A stretch of DNA of 64,000 nt from contig CAACVI010000034.1 in assembly GCA_900659855.1 (NCBI GenBank), forward strand, positions 124,001-188,000, in the 5' to 3' direction. The stretch is from Candidatus Desulfarcum epimagneticum (GTDB lineage Bacteria > Desulfobacterota > Desulfobacteria > Desulfobacterales > CR-1). A model generated the notes under the pieces. That model was not told where the DNA came from. It saw nothing but the letters and a program-made list of their open reading frames with translations, and did not search any database. Shown one piece after another: positions 37,577-45,093 of this stretch (its first letter is position 1; each line of letters opens with the position of its first letter). A program made the position numbers and the translations under genes.

Positions 37577-37689
37577 TAAATTTATAAATCGCGTTCAGAC
37601 GGCCGTCATTCCCGCGCCACTTCACGATGGCGGACGCTGAGGCCCAGGACCTCACATCCGCGACCCCGTCAATCAGGAGGAAAACGACC

Positions 37690-38631
37690 ATGAAAAAAAT
37701 TTTTGCCGCATTAACGCTTCTGGCCGCTGTTGGATTCGCGTGGGGACCCGCCCATGGGCAAAACCCGCGCCAGGGCCTTTGGGGCCTTTACTTTGACACG
37801 CTCAAAGACGCCAAATACATTGATCTCACCCACGCCTTTGAGCCGGTTCAGTCCGTGTGGCCCGGGTTCGGCAACGCCCAATTCAAACCGGCCAAAGCGG
37901 GCCGCCGGATCCCGGGATATGTGGAGGTCGGCCAGGAATTCACCTATGAAAAACACGGTTTTGTCGCCACCGCCTACGAGCTGACCACCGATCAATACGG
38001 CACCCAGCTCGATCCCCCGGCCCACTGGGACAAACTCGGCGCCACCATCAGCGACATCCCCGCCACCTACGCTGTTCGCCCCCTGGTGGTCATCGACATC
38101 CACGAGAAAGTGGCCAAAGACGATGGGTATCATCTTCAGGTCAAAGACATCCATGCCTGGGAGACCCAACATGGCCGCATTCCCGAGGGCTCGGTGGTCA
38201 TGGTCCGCTCCGACTGGCACAAACGGTGGGCCGAAACCAGGCGCTTCAACCAGAAGCCCTTTCCCGGCGTGGGCCTTGACGCGCTGAAGTTCCTCCACCT
38301 GAAGCGAAAGATACTCTTTCATGGCCATGAGCCCCTGGACACGGACACCACGACGAATCTCGAGGGGGAATACTGGCTCATACACAACCATTTCGCCCAG
38401 GCCGAGGGCGTGGCCCACCTCGACCAGGTCCCCGAGTCCGGGGCGCTGATCATGATCGGGTTCGCAAAGCCGAAAGGCGGCACAGGCGGCTACGCCCGAT
38501 ACATCGCCATCGCGCCCAAATCCTGGAAGCACGGCGTCTCCATCGCCCAGGTCCCGGGCGCCCCCCTTCCCGTTCAGCCCCATCCGCTGAAGCGGGACAA
38601 AAACGGCGTGATGCGCCCGACGCCTGAATGA
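37690..38631 (+). CDS. Exported cyclase-family (kynurenine formamidase-like) protein
   Basis: 313 residues with a Sec signal peptide (residues 1-23). The domain is that of metal-dependent cyclases/formamidases, seen in KYIDLTHAFEPVQSVWPGF, the block TDQYGTQLDPPAHWD near residue 105 and GSVVMVRSDWHKRW. In well-studied members the metal site reads HxGTHxDxPxH; here the first two His are both Gln, leaving D and the last H. Either the metal site differs or this is a divergent subfamily. The ATG at 37690 follows AGGAGG. Substrate unknown; the periplasmic location is also unusual for kynurenine breakdown. Confidence 0.8.
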   Translation: MKKIFAALTLLAAVGFAWGPAHGQNPRQGLWGLYFDTLKDAKYIDLTHAFEPVQSVWPGFGNAQFKPAKAGRRIPGYVEVGQEFTYEKHGFVATAYELTTDQYGTQLDPPAHWDKLGATISDIPATYAVRPLVVIDIHEKVAKDDGYHLQVKDIHAWETQHGRIPEGSVVMVRSDWHKRWAETRRFNQKPFPGVGLDALKFLHLKRKILFHGHEPLDTDTTTNLEGEYWLIHNHFAQAEGVAHLDQVPESGALIMIGFAKPKGGTGGYARYIAIAPKSWKHGVSIAQVPGAPLPVQPHPLKRDKNGVMRPTPE

Positions 38632-38722
38632 ATTTTTGAATGAGGTTGGGCTTCATTAAGCGCTGGAATGGAGGCCGGCCGCCTCCGGATCTGTTCACCT
38701 GAAAAGTCAGGAGGAGAGTCCA

Positions 38723-38896
38723 ATGATGAAAGACCCAATCGTCGATGAGGTTCGTCGGCGTCGCCAGGAACATGCCAAAGAGAATCAAAATGATCTGGAT
38801 AGAATCATTGAGTCCTTTCGCAGACGAGAGCGGGATTCAAAACGAAAAACCCTGAACCCCGGTCCAAAAAAGCGATTGGATAAAGCCAAAGGTTGA
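38723..38896 (+). CDS. Short charged protein upstream of a TA pair
   Basis: 57 residues: MMKDPIVDEVRRRRQEHAKE, then NDLDRIIESFRRRERD and a lysine-rich end. AGGAGGAG lies seven to eight bases upstream, supporting translation. Similar short proteins beginning with a KDPIVxEVRxxR motif are widespread in Desulfobacterota and cyanobacteria, often near toxin-antitoxin genes, with no known function. Confidence 0.65.
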   Translation: MMKDPIVDEVRRRRQEHAKENQNDLDRIIESFRRRERDSKRKTLNPGPKKRLDKAKG

Positions 38897-38934
38897 TCAT
38901 TCCATGCGAAAGAAAAAAATAGCGGGGCAATGGG

Positions 38935-38966
38935 TAGGTTGGCGTTGAGTGAAACGAAACCCAACA
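38935..38966. repeat. Dispersed palindrome GGTTGG..CCAAC
   Basis: An imperfect hairpin, GGTTGGCGTT facing AAACCCAAC around GAGTGAAACG, followed by T. It resembles a palindrome found between genes in many unrelated bacteria. Confidence 0.4.
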
Positions 38967-39045
38967 TTTTTAAATCCCGCTATTTCAAACGGACAATCCG
39001 TTTTTCAAAAGACTTTTCTGAGCATAAAAAAAGGAGAGGAAATTC

Positions 39046-39279
39046 ATGATTGATCGCATCACCGCCGACCCAAATATACTTGGAGGGAAACCCATTATAA
39101 AGGGGACACGTTTGTCTGTGGAGTTCATCCTGGAATTGCTGGCCTCGGATATGACTGAAAATGAGATTCTGGCTGATTATCCCCATATCACTAGAGAAGA
39201 TATCCATGCCTGTCTCAGGTATGCGGCCCGCTCCTGTAAAAATGAAATTTATGTCGAATTTGAGCCTGTCCTCGTATGA
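39046..39279 (+). CDS. DUF433 antitoxin
   Basis: 77 residues. ITADPNILGGKPIIKGTRLS and VEFILELLASDMTENEILAD, then YPHITREDIHACLRYAA are the hallmarks of DUF433, a helix-turn-helix-like antitoxin partner. AAGGAGAGG lies before the ATG. It overlaps the PIN-like gene by four bases. Confidence 0.92.
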   Translation: MIDRITADPNILGGKPIIKGTRLSVEFILELLASDMTENEILADYPHITREDIHACLRYAARSCKNEIYVEFEPVLV

Positions 39280-39650
39280 AATTAAATCAGATCAAACTCC
39301 TGACAGATGAAAATATTTCCCCGAAGGTCGTCTCCTGTCTTCGACAAATAAAAATTGATATTCTCGATACGAAGGAAGAAAAATGGCATGGAACAGACGA
39401 TGAAACGCTCCTGAATATCGCTTATAGGGAAAAGCGTTTTGTTCTGACGCATGATTCTGATTTCGCCTCATTGGCCATCAATCAGAGCAAGCCGTGTTAT
39501 GGCATTTTCTATTTGCGTTTGAAGAACATGAATCCTGTTTATGTAAGTCGGGTCTGCAAAGATCTTTTTCAGAAAGAAATGGAAATCACCCCACGTTCCA
39601 TTTGGGTGATTGAAGACGCGCGGATACGGGTTCGCTATCTCATGGACTAA
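39276..39650 (+). CDS. DUF5615 PIN-like toxin
   Basis: 124 residues. The start IKLLTDENISPKVVSCLRQ, a central GTDDETLLNIAYREKRFVLT and HDSDFASLAI give the acidic residues of a PIN-like nuclease. With the DUF433 gene it forms a recognised type II toxin-antitoxin pair. Base composition is more AT-rich than core genes, in keeping with transfer. Confidence 0.9.
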   Translation: MKLNQIKLLTDENISPKVVSCLRQIKIDILDTKEEKWHGTDDETLLNIAYREKRFVLTHDSDFASLAINQSKPCYGIFYLRLKNMNPVYVSRVCKDLFQKEMEITPRSIWVIEDARIRVRYLMD

Positions 39651-39715
39651 CAAAAATCAAAACTGTTTTGGGGCGCTGAAAAGGCTTTTCCAAAAAATTC
39701 AAAAAAACAAAACCG

Positions 39716-39745
39716 TTGACCTCAAAAGGGAAAGCGCTGTAATAT
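39716..39745 (+). promoter_or_regulatory. Promoter of gene 39807, twin of 37547
   Basis: TTGACC at 39716 and TAATAT at 39740 with an 18-base spacer. It shares AAACCGTTGAC and AAAGCGCTGTAATATTAA with the promoter at 37547-37576. Confidence 0.6.
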
Positions 39746-39806
39746 TAAGATTGTGAAGCGCATCCAAACGAATATCCGTCTTTGGAATTGAGACATCGGA
39801 GGGAAA

Positions 39807-40118
39807 ATGGCCGATGAAAAATTGAGAGAGACAAAACAAATAAAAAGTGATGAAATGGAAGATGAACTTCGACCTGAATATGATTTGTCACAATTAAAAG
39901 GCGGCGTGAGAGGCAAATACGCGTCAAAATACAAAGAAGGAACCCACTTGATTTTATTAGAACCTGATGTGGCTAATGTCTTTAAAGATAATGAATCCGT
40001 AAACGAAGCATTGAGATTGTTAATAAAAATCGCTGGTGAAAAATATGCAAAAGCCGCCCGACCAGTCGCTCCGGCGGGCTCGCGCCACTCCGCTTCGTTG
40101 CGTGGCGCGAGCCGCTGA
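39807..40118 (+). CDS. Antitoxin-like small protein with replaced C-terminus
   Basis: 103 residues. GGVRGKYASKYKEG, then LLEPDVANVFKDNESVNEAL and RLLIKIAGEK belong to a widespread family of small proteins seen near toxin genes, though I cannot name a characterised member. GGAGGGAAA lies before the ATG. The last 20 residues (AARPVAPAGSRHSASLRGAS) are encoded by a strong hairpin at 40056-40120 unlike the rest in composition, so the native end was probably lost. Confidence 0.6.
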   Translation: MADEKLRETKQIKSDEMEDELRPEYDLSQLKGGVRGKYASKYKEGTHLILLEPDVANVFKDNESVNEALRLLIKIAGEKYAKAARPVAPAGSRHSASLRGASR

Positions 40119-40120
40119 GC
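40056..40120. repeat. attC-like or REP-like hairpin 1
   Basis: A 12-bp perfect stem, GGCTCGCGCCAC at 40077-40088 with GTGGCGCGAGCC at 40102-40113, extended outward by GCTC/GAGC with unpaired bases between. It opens with GCCCGAC at 40056. The bulged layout resembles integron attC sites, but the expected GTTRRRY end is not clear. Confidence 0.45.
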
Positions 40121-40424
40121 TTGATGAGTCTAAGCTTCAGACTCTATGATGAGCAACGGTTTGAAGAGGCGCTAAAAAACGAATCCATTTTGCGTGAATC
40201 GAAATGGACGGAAAGCATTGCCATTGGGAGCAGGCAATTTGTTAAAAAAACGAAAAACCGACTGGGTATAAAAGAAACGGGCAGAAAAATCGTCGAACAA
40301 AACGGGATATGATGCTCTTTAAGAGAGCCGGGAGCCTTACAGGGCTGTTTTTGACCCTGAAAAGGTGGGTCTAAGCCCTGGGAACAGCTATCCTTGGAAT
40401 GAATATTATGAAATTACAGACTGA
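40121..40424 (+). pseudogene. RAYT-like transposase C-terminal remnant, frameshifted
   Basis: The first frame reads RLYDEQRFEEALKNESILRE, then KWTESIAIGSRQFVKKTKNR and LGIKETGRKIVEQNG, the typical end of an HUH-type REP-associated transposase. It stops at 40312, and the family's usual continuation appears in another frame (EPYRAVFDPEKVGLSPGN to EYYEITD, ending 40424). The catalytic N-terminus is absent. Confidence 0.65.
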
Positions 40425-40443
40425 TAGTTTGGTCCGACTACAG

Positions 40444-40538
40444 GCCTACGCACAGCTCAGATTGGCATTAATGACTTGATGGCGTCGGCACTTCGCGCCG
40501 CGCCATCGGAGTTCCCAGTGATCCGCAACCCGTTAGGC
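40444..40538. repeat. attC-like site 2
   Basis: CGTTAGGC at 40531-40538 fits the integron R-box GTTRRRY. Its complement GCCTAACG is nearly matched by GCCTACG at 40444-40450, one base short. Between them GATGGCG/CGCCATC form a stem. Length 95 bp is within the attC range. An AT-rich gene starts 51 bases later, as in a cassette. No integrase is in the window. Confidence 0.4.
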
Positions 40539-40588
40539 TTTTTTACGAAGAATATTTGGGGGAAATTTGAGTTTAAAGGTTTAAAGGT

Positions 40589-41323
40589 ATGAGAAACGAA
40601 GTGAATGTGACAGCAAGTAAATTCCCATTTATAATGATTTTGGCTGCAATGCTTTTTAGGGGTTTTCTATTCTCCATCCTAAATGGCCCTCTTATCTGGA
40701 ATCTATTATGTAAAAACAGCTTCGAGACATTAGATGAATTATATAAAAGTGGAACAATAGATGTTTTGGCAGGAATATTGAAATTAGGCGGTGGAGCTTT
40801 CTCTGTTTCTATACTAATAATAACATGCATGAGCATTGGAATTGTCTTAAACCCAATTGAGAACCTGTTGTCCACGTTGATACCTACAACTATAAATTTA
40901 GCAATAAAAACAATAAAGTGGGCGATAAAAAAACTAAGTTTGGTAATAAAAAAACCTCTCAGATTTACCCAAAAAGAGTTCACTCTCATATTTACCCAAA
41001 AAGAGTTCATGAATAAGGAATACGCGCCATTTTTGAGTTGGCTTATGATGAATCCGACAAAAAAAACGCACTGGGAGTGGGAATTATTCCTATATCAATT
41101 GTCATGGAGTATTTTTACAATTATAAGCGTCTGGTCAATATTGTCACTAATCTTGCTGAAACAACCGCCTTCAATTTCAATAGGAATACTTATCCCATAT
41201 TTTGTTGTAACGTCGTTCTTTTTGATTTTTGCATTGTCACGCGGATATGTATTGTCAAATGTACATTTATTTTATTTCAAACAATATAAGGATGATGAAA
41301 CCGTAAAAAAGACTTTACTGTAA
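40589..41323 (+). CDS. AT-rich multi-pass membrane protein of unknown function
   Basis: 244 residues with hydrophobic segments near 12-30, 65-95, 160-185 and 195-220, and a positively charged middle with a repeated FTQKEF motif. No recognised family. The coding sequence is strongly AT-rich next to its neighbours, a sign of transfer, and it stands directly behind an attC-like hairpin, which would fit a gene cassette. Confidence 0.6.
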   Translation: MRNEVNVTASKFPFIMILAAMLFRGFLFSILNGPLIWNLLCKNSFETLDELYKSGTIDVLAGILKLGGGAFSVSILIITCMSIGIVLNPIENLLSTLIPTTINLAIKTIKWAIKKLSLVIKKPLRFTQKEFTLIFTQKEFMNKEYAPFLSWLMMNPTKKTHWEWELFLYQLSWSIFTIISVWSILSLILLKQPPSISIGILIPYFVVTSFFLIFALSRGYVLSNVHLFYFKQYKDDETVKKTLL

Positions 41324-41378
41324 CGAATTGAAATAGTTCAGAAAACGAAAATATCAAAAATATGAGGGCAGGCAAATA

Positions 41379-41543
41379 ATGCTATATTTCACCGATTCGG
41401 GAATCATCGGCTCCAAAGCGTTTGTCATGACGCATTACCGGCGCTTCAAAGACCGTTTTGAATCCAAACGCGAAAAGAAACCCAAATCCATTCAAGGGCT
41501 TGAGGGAATTTATTCGTTGAAACGCCTGTCTGAATCTGTGTGA
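41379..41543 (+). pseudogene. RAYT-like transposase, short C-terminal remnant
   Basis: 54 residues (MLYFTDSGIIGSKAFVMTHY, then KPKSIQGLEGIYSLKRLSES) that match the end of the remnant at 11115-11477. Only the last quarter of the protein remains. Confidence 0.6.
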
Positions 41544-41607
41544 CCCCGCTTTCCGGCCAAAACGGCGGCGCCCGGCGCGGTCTCAATTTAAAAATTGAAA
41601 ATTGGCT

Positions 41608-41635
41608 GTAGAGACGCAAAATCTTGCGTCTCTAC
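41608..41635. repeat. Palindrome GTAGAGACGCAA
   Basis: A perfect 12-bp inverted repeat, GTAGAGACGCAA with TTGCGTCTCTAC around AATC. It lies in the non-coding gap 41544-42075 and resembles small palindromes dispersed in other genomes. Confidence 0.6.
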
Positions 41636-41732
41636 ACGGTAGACGGATTGCACCGGATCGGCGATGCTTCCGGAACCGGGGACACATTCACCCTTTTTTC
41701 GTAAAAATCGAATCCGCAGGTTCAAGAAACAA

Positions 41733-41752
41733 GGGCGTTTCGCGAAACGCCC
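41733..41752. repeat. 20-bp perfect palindrome
   Basis: GGGCGTTTCGCGAAACGCCC, in the same non-coding gap. No coding potential seen around it. Confidence 0.55.
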
Positions 41753-41910
41753 CTACCCCACAAAACAAACCCCATGCCGCGCCGGCGCTCATCCCCCGCA
41801 TGGCCCCGCGATGATAAATAGGGACAGGCAAATAATACTTAATTGAAGTTCCGCTAATGCTCATGCTTGTTGGTATTTGCATTAAAACATGCCACTTGTT
41901 TAATGATTAA

Positions 41911-41930
41911 GGGTTCACTCAAAGTGACCC
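41911..41930. repeat. Family-1 terminal fragment
   Basis: GGGTTCACTCAAA followed by GTGACCC, preceded by TAA. It matches the outer ten to thirteen bases of the family-1 end and folds into a short hairpin. Confidence 0.35.
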
Positions 41931-42014
41931 GAGCCCGTAGGTTCGCATACAGGACCCGTTATAAATTCCAGCGTGTCTGGCTCCATTGCCGGCGCGTTCA
42001 TTTTTGACATTTCC

Positions 42015-42060
42015 GGACCCTGCCCCCAAAAATGTCTTGACATTTTTGGGGGCAGGGTCC
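42015..42060 (+). promoter_or_regulatory. Perfect inverted repeat before the AAA ATPase gene
   Basis: Two perfect 22-base arms (first arm begins GGACCCTGCCCCCAAAAATG) separated by two T. A TTGACA is formed at 42037-42042 across the centre, so the repeat overlaps a likely -35 box. The gene starts 15 bases after the right arm. Operator or hairpin leader. Confidence 0.6.
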
Positions 42061-42075
42061 AAAATAGTCCTCACC

Positions 42076-43251
42076 ATGAAACGATATCTGGAAGACCCCA
42101 TCATATCGGACTTAAAAGACAGGTTTGTCTTAATCGCAGGCCCCAGGCAAGTCGGCAAAACCACCATGGCCCGCCGGATCGCGGACCAGATGTCTCCGGC
42201 TCCGGCGAATTCATATTTCAACTGGGATTATCAGCCCCACCGAAAAGTCATCCGGGAGATGGACTGGCCCAGAACTTCGCCGGTCATTGTTCTGGATGAG
42301 ATACATAAATACAGCGAATGGAAAACTTTGCTGAAAGGGTTCTTCGACGCCGAAGGACGCCGGCAGAAAATAATGGTCACGGGAAGCGCGAGGCTCGACA
42401 TTTATAAAAAGGGGGGCGAATCCCTCATGGGAAGGGCTTACCATTTCAAGCTGCATCCGTTGACGATCGGCGAAATATCCAGAAATGGCGCCGTCCCCGA
42501 GACACAGAGTCTCATGAATCCGGATTCATGGCTTGAAACAGACGACAATATGGGCATGGATATTTTCAAACAGTTGTTTTCCATCGGCGGATTTCCGGAG
42601 CCCTTTTTAAAAGGAGATGAGCGTGAGGCGAAAAGATGGCGGATAAACAGGAGAGATCAGGTGTTAAGAGAAGATCTGCGCGATTTGACACAGATTCGCC
42701 ATATCACAAAAGCCGAACATCTTTTCGACCTCCTCCTTGATCGGGTGGGCGCCCTGATTTCAGTGAACTCGCTGAGGGAAGACCTTGAGGCGGACCATAA
42801 GACCGTGTCGGCATGGATGGATGTGTTTGAAAAACTTCATATTATCTTTTCCGTCATGCCCTACAGCGCGAAACTCCAGCGCTCCATTAAAAAAGCGAGA
42901 AAAATTTATTTCTGGGACTGGTCCGAAGTCCCGGATCACGGGGCGCGTTTTGAGAATCTCATCGCGGTTCATCTGATGAAATATTGCGACTATATGAAAA
43001 ATGTCGCCGGAGAGAATCTTGAATTGAGGCATATACGCGACCGGAATAAGCGGGAAGTGGATTTTTTGATCACAAAAGACCGCAGGCCCTGGATTTTAAT
43101 GGAGTCTAAATATGGTCAAACGCGCGAGGCCGGAAATCTTTCATATTTTGCCAAACAACTGGACGTCGCGCATCGATACCAGGTGACGGCCAAAAACCAT
43201 CACTCCCGCCATGTCGCGCCATGCTGGCGGATACTGGCCGGGCTGCCGTAA
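42076..43251 (+). CDS. AAA ATPase with DUF4143, copy 1
   Basis: About 391 residues. FVLIAGPRQVGKTTMARRIA is the Walker A loop and VIVLDEIHKYSEWK the Walker B; VTGSARLDIYK is the sensor region of the AAA_14 group. The C-terminal half carries DUF4143 with a nuclease-like strand: RNKREVDFLITK and ILMESKYG resemble the E-VDF-K-type restriction endonuclease fold. The cellular role of this large family is unknown. A homologue is at 59051-60289, and both are preceded at once by an inverted repeat. Confidence 0.88.
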   Translation: MKRYLEDPIISDLKDRFVLIAGPRQVGKTTMARRIADQMSPAPANSYFNWDYQPHRKVIREMDWPRTSPVIVLDEIHKYSEWKTLLKGFFDAEGRRQKIMVTGSARLDIYKKGGESLMGRAYHFKLHPLTIGEISRNGAVPETQSLMNPDSWLETDDNMGMDIFKQLFSIGGFPEPFLKGDEREAKRWRINRRDQVLREDLRDLTQIRHITKAEHLFDLLLDRVGALISVNSLREDLEADHKTVSAWMDVFEKLHIIFSVMPYSAKLQRSIKKARKIYFWDWSEVPDHGARFENLIAVHLMKYCDYMKNVAGENLELRHIRDRNKREVDFLITKDRRPWILMESKYGQTREAGNLSYFAKQLDVAHRYQVTAKNHHSRHVAPCWRILAGLP

Positions 43252-43280
43252 AGGGGAAAATCTTTGGTTTTTGGCGGTGG

Positions 43281-43300
43281 AGACAAGGCATGCCTTGCCT
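43281..43300. repeat. Dispersed palindrome AGACAAGGCATGCCTTGTCT, copy 1
   Basis: AGACAAGGCATGCCTTGCCT, one mismatch from a perfect palindrome; the perfect form lies at 45014-45033 with similar flanks (GGCGG or GCGG before, TTTCACGGTTT or CTTCACGGTTT after). Confidence 0.55.
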
Positions 43301-43417
43301 CTGCAATTTCACGGTTTGATTGTATTTCATTTCTTCTCGATGGAGCGCCCGGGCCGGAAAGCGCCGGATGGCGCGACTGTTTCCTTTAATATTTTCCCGC
43401 AAAAACGCTGTGACATA

Positions 43418-43538
43418 TTTTTTACGACGCCGTCAATATTGATAAACTCGTAAAAAAGCACGGGACAGCGTCGTAAAAAATTCGATATACAAGGCGTAGT
43501 GGTTATTACAGTAGATCGGATTTTTTACGATGCTGTCA
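43418..43538. repeat. Family-2 internally deleted copy C plus end unit
   Basis: A separate end unit TTTTTTACGACGCCGTCA (43418-43435) is followed by ATAT and then a 99-bp family-2 element in inverse orientation (43440-43538) without the central palindrome. ATAT also follows the element. Its outer end supplies the last codons and stop of the unknown gene 43525-44637. Confidence 0.75.
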
Positions 43539-44637
43539 ATATTTCAAAATGAACGCCCCGCTTAACAAGCCGCTGATGAAAACGGCGCGACACCTTTTCA
43601 TCAAATATCCCTAAAAAGTAGATGGCATTCTCCCCTATGCCATCTCCCAATATTTCAGCGAACTCTTTGTATGAGGACAGCCGCCGCTCTTTTTCAGGCG
43701 TAACGGCTCTTCCCTGGTGATCTCGTCTATAGCTGTTCAGCGGGTCGGCGGCGCTTTTATCAACGCCTTTTTGAAGGTCAAAAAACGCGCGGGAGCGTTC
43801 CGCCTCAGGGGTGATGAATTCAAACGCTTTTTGAAAAATCAAATCTCGTATGATCCCTTCCCGGACAGGTTGAAAGTACGTTCTGAAAATATGGAAGGGA
43901 GGCGCTTTGTCGGAATGACCGAGTATATATATAAGCCCTTTCCGCGCGTCGATTTGTCCTGCGCGCCGATCCGAAACGGGCATGTATTGGCGGCGAACGC
44001 CTTCCAGCTCTTCGGAAAGAAATCGGAACAGAATCGTATTGGCGATGCCGCGCCCGGATGTCGTGAACAAACCGCCATGAAGCCAGAAATAGGGAATTTC
44101 CACAAAACCGTCATGAATACGGAGTTTTTCTTCAGCCGCCTTTGTTAATGAGACGCTGTTTATATCAAGCTTGATCACATGGCGTGTGAGGGTCAAAAGC
44201 CCAACCGGAAGGGATTCGTCGCGCGCAACGAAGACAATATCAGACTGGAAAAATCTCCGGAAGTAAATTTTTTCCCGGTCATAAGACCCGCGTGAGCCAA
44301 GCGTGTTGAAAATGGCGCATTGGCAAATCAGGTCAAAATCAAAAATGATCCGGAACATCTTTTCAGGCGCGTCAACGGAAGGTGAAAATCTTTCGACGCT
44401 CAAATGAGTCCCGCCTGATTTAATTATAAATTTCTCAAAAGATGTGAGCGCGGCGGGCGATTTTAAAAACGAATCGCTTAAATAGGATGTTCCGGACACG
44501 GGCTCCGTGTCGCCCGGGAAAACAGCGCTTTTTCCTGTGATCTCTTCCATGAGATCCGCATATTCCCCGGATGTCTGTGGCAAAGGCTTGTCCGGTCGAT
44601 AAAGTCCGGATTCGGTTAACAGCCGTCCGCGCATCAT
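43525..44637 (-). CDS. Unknown protein flanked by family-2 repeats
   Basis: 370 residues. No family recognised. The middle (DIVFVARDESLPVGLLTLTR, then PYFWLHGGLFTTSGRGIANT) has the look of a GNAT acyltransferase fold, with a strand, a beta-bulge and a possible acyl-CoA loop GRGIAN, but this is weak. The last four residues and stop codon (LTAS, TAA) are read from the end of a family-2 element, and another full copy lies 31 bases upstream of the start, so the gene is bracketed on both sides. Codon use resembles the core genes. Confidence 0.65.
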   Translation of the reverse strand: MMRGRLLTESGLYRPDKPLPQTSGEYADLMEEITGKSAVFPGDTEPVSGTSYLSDSFLKSPAALTSFEKFIIKSGGTHLSVERFSPSVDAPEKMFRIIFDFDLICQCAIFNTLGSRGSYDREKIYFRRFFQSDIVFVARDESLPVGLLTLTRHVIKLDINSVSLTKAAEEKLRIHDGFVEIPYFWLHGGLFTTSGRGIANTILFRFLSEELEGVRRQYMPVSDRRAGQIDARKGLIYILGHSDKAPPFHIFRTYFQPVREGIIRDLIFQKAFEFITPEAERSRAFFDLQKGVDKSAADPLNSYRRDHQGRAVTPEKERRLSSYKEFAEILGDGIGENAIYFLGIFDEKVSRRFHQRLVKRGVHFEILTAS

Positions 44638-44667
44638 CCCCCGCTTTTTGTTTTCTTGCGTAATAAT

Positions 44668-44819
44668 TGATGGCGTCGTAAAAAATCCGATCTACTGCGT
44701 TGCAGCGTTTATTTTTAATTGAGGCATACTACATGTATTGCCTCAATTAAAAATAACCACTACGCCTTGTATATCGAATTTTTAACTTAGCCATCCCAAG
44801 CTTTTTTACGAGTTTGTCA
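44668..44819. repeat. Family-2 palindromic element, full copy B
   Basis: 152 bp, the same length as copy A, from TGATGGCGTCGTAAAAAATC to ACGAGTTTGTCA. The flanks ATAAT (44663-44667 and 44820-44824) suggest a 5-bp target duplication; extended, AATAATTGA is repeated at both ends. The central palindrome is kept with a small change at its right edge. Confidence 0.85.
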
Positions 44820-45093
44820 ATAATTGAATGCCCTGGAAATCCTTCTGTTTTTAATCGCGGCGCCGTCAAATCCGTCGGAGATCGCGCCAGGCCGGGGCCC
44901 GCCCCGAAGAGCGTGTTTGGGAATCGTCCCCGCCATACACCACGGCGCTTCTCACCTCGCGCGGCCGGAGGGACGCCCCACCCTTTGAGCCGCGTTGGGG
45001 TTTTCAGCGGCAAAGACAAGGCATGCCTTGTCTCCACCGCTTCACGGTTTTCGGCCCGAAAAAATAGGCTTCCTGACGCGCTCAAACCGCGGA
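44820..45093. other. Non-coding gap
   Basis: No convincing gene. It includes the perfect palindrome at 45014-45033 and GC-rich sequence without codon bias on either strand. Confidence 0.5.
45014..45033. repeat. Dispersed palindrome, copy 2
   Basis: AGACAAGGCATGCCTTGTCT, a perfect 20-bp palindrome related to 43281-43300. Confidence 0.6.
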
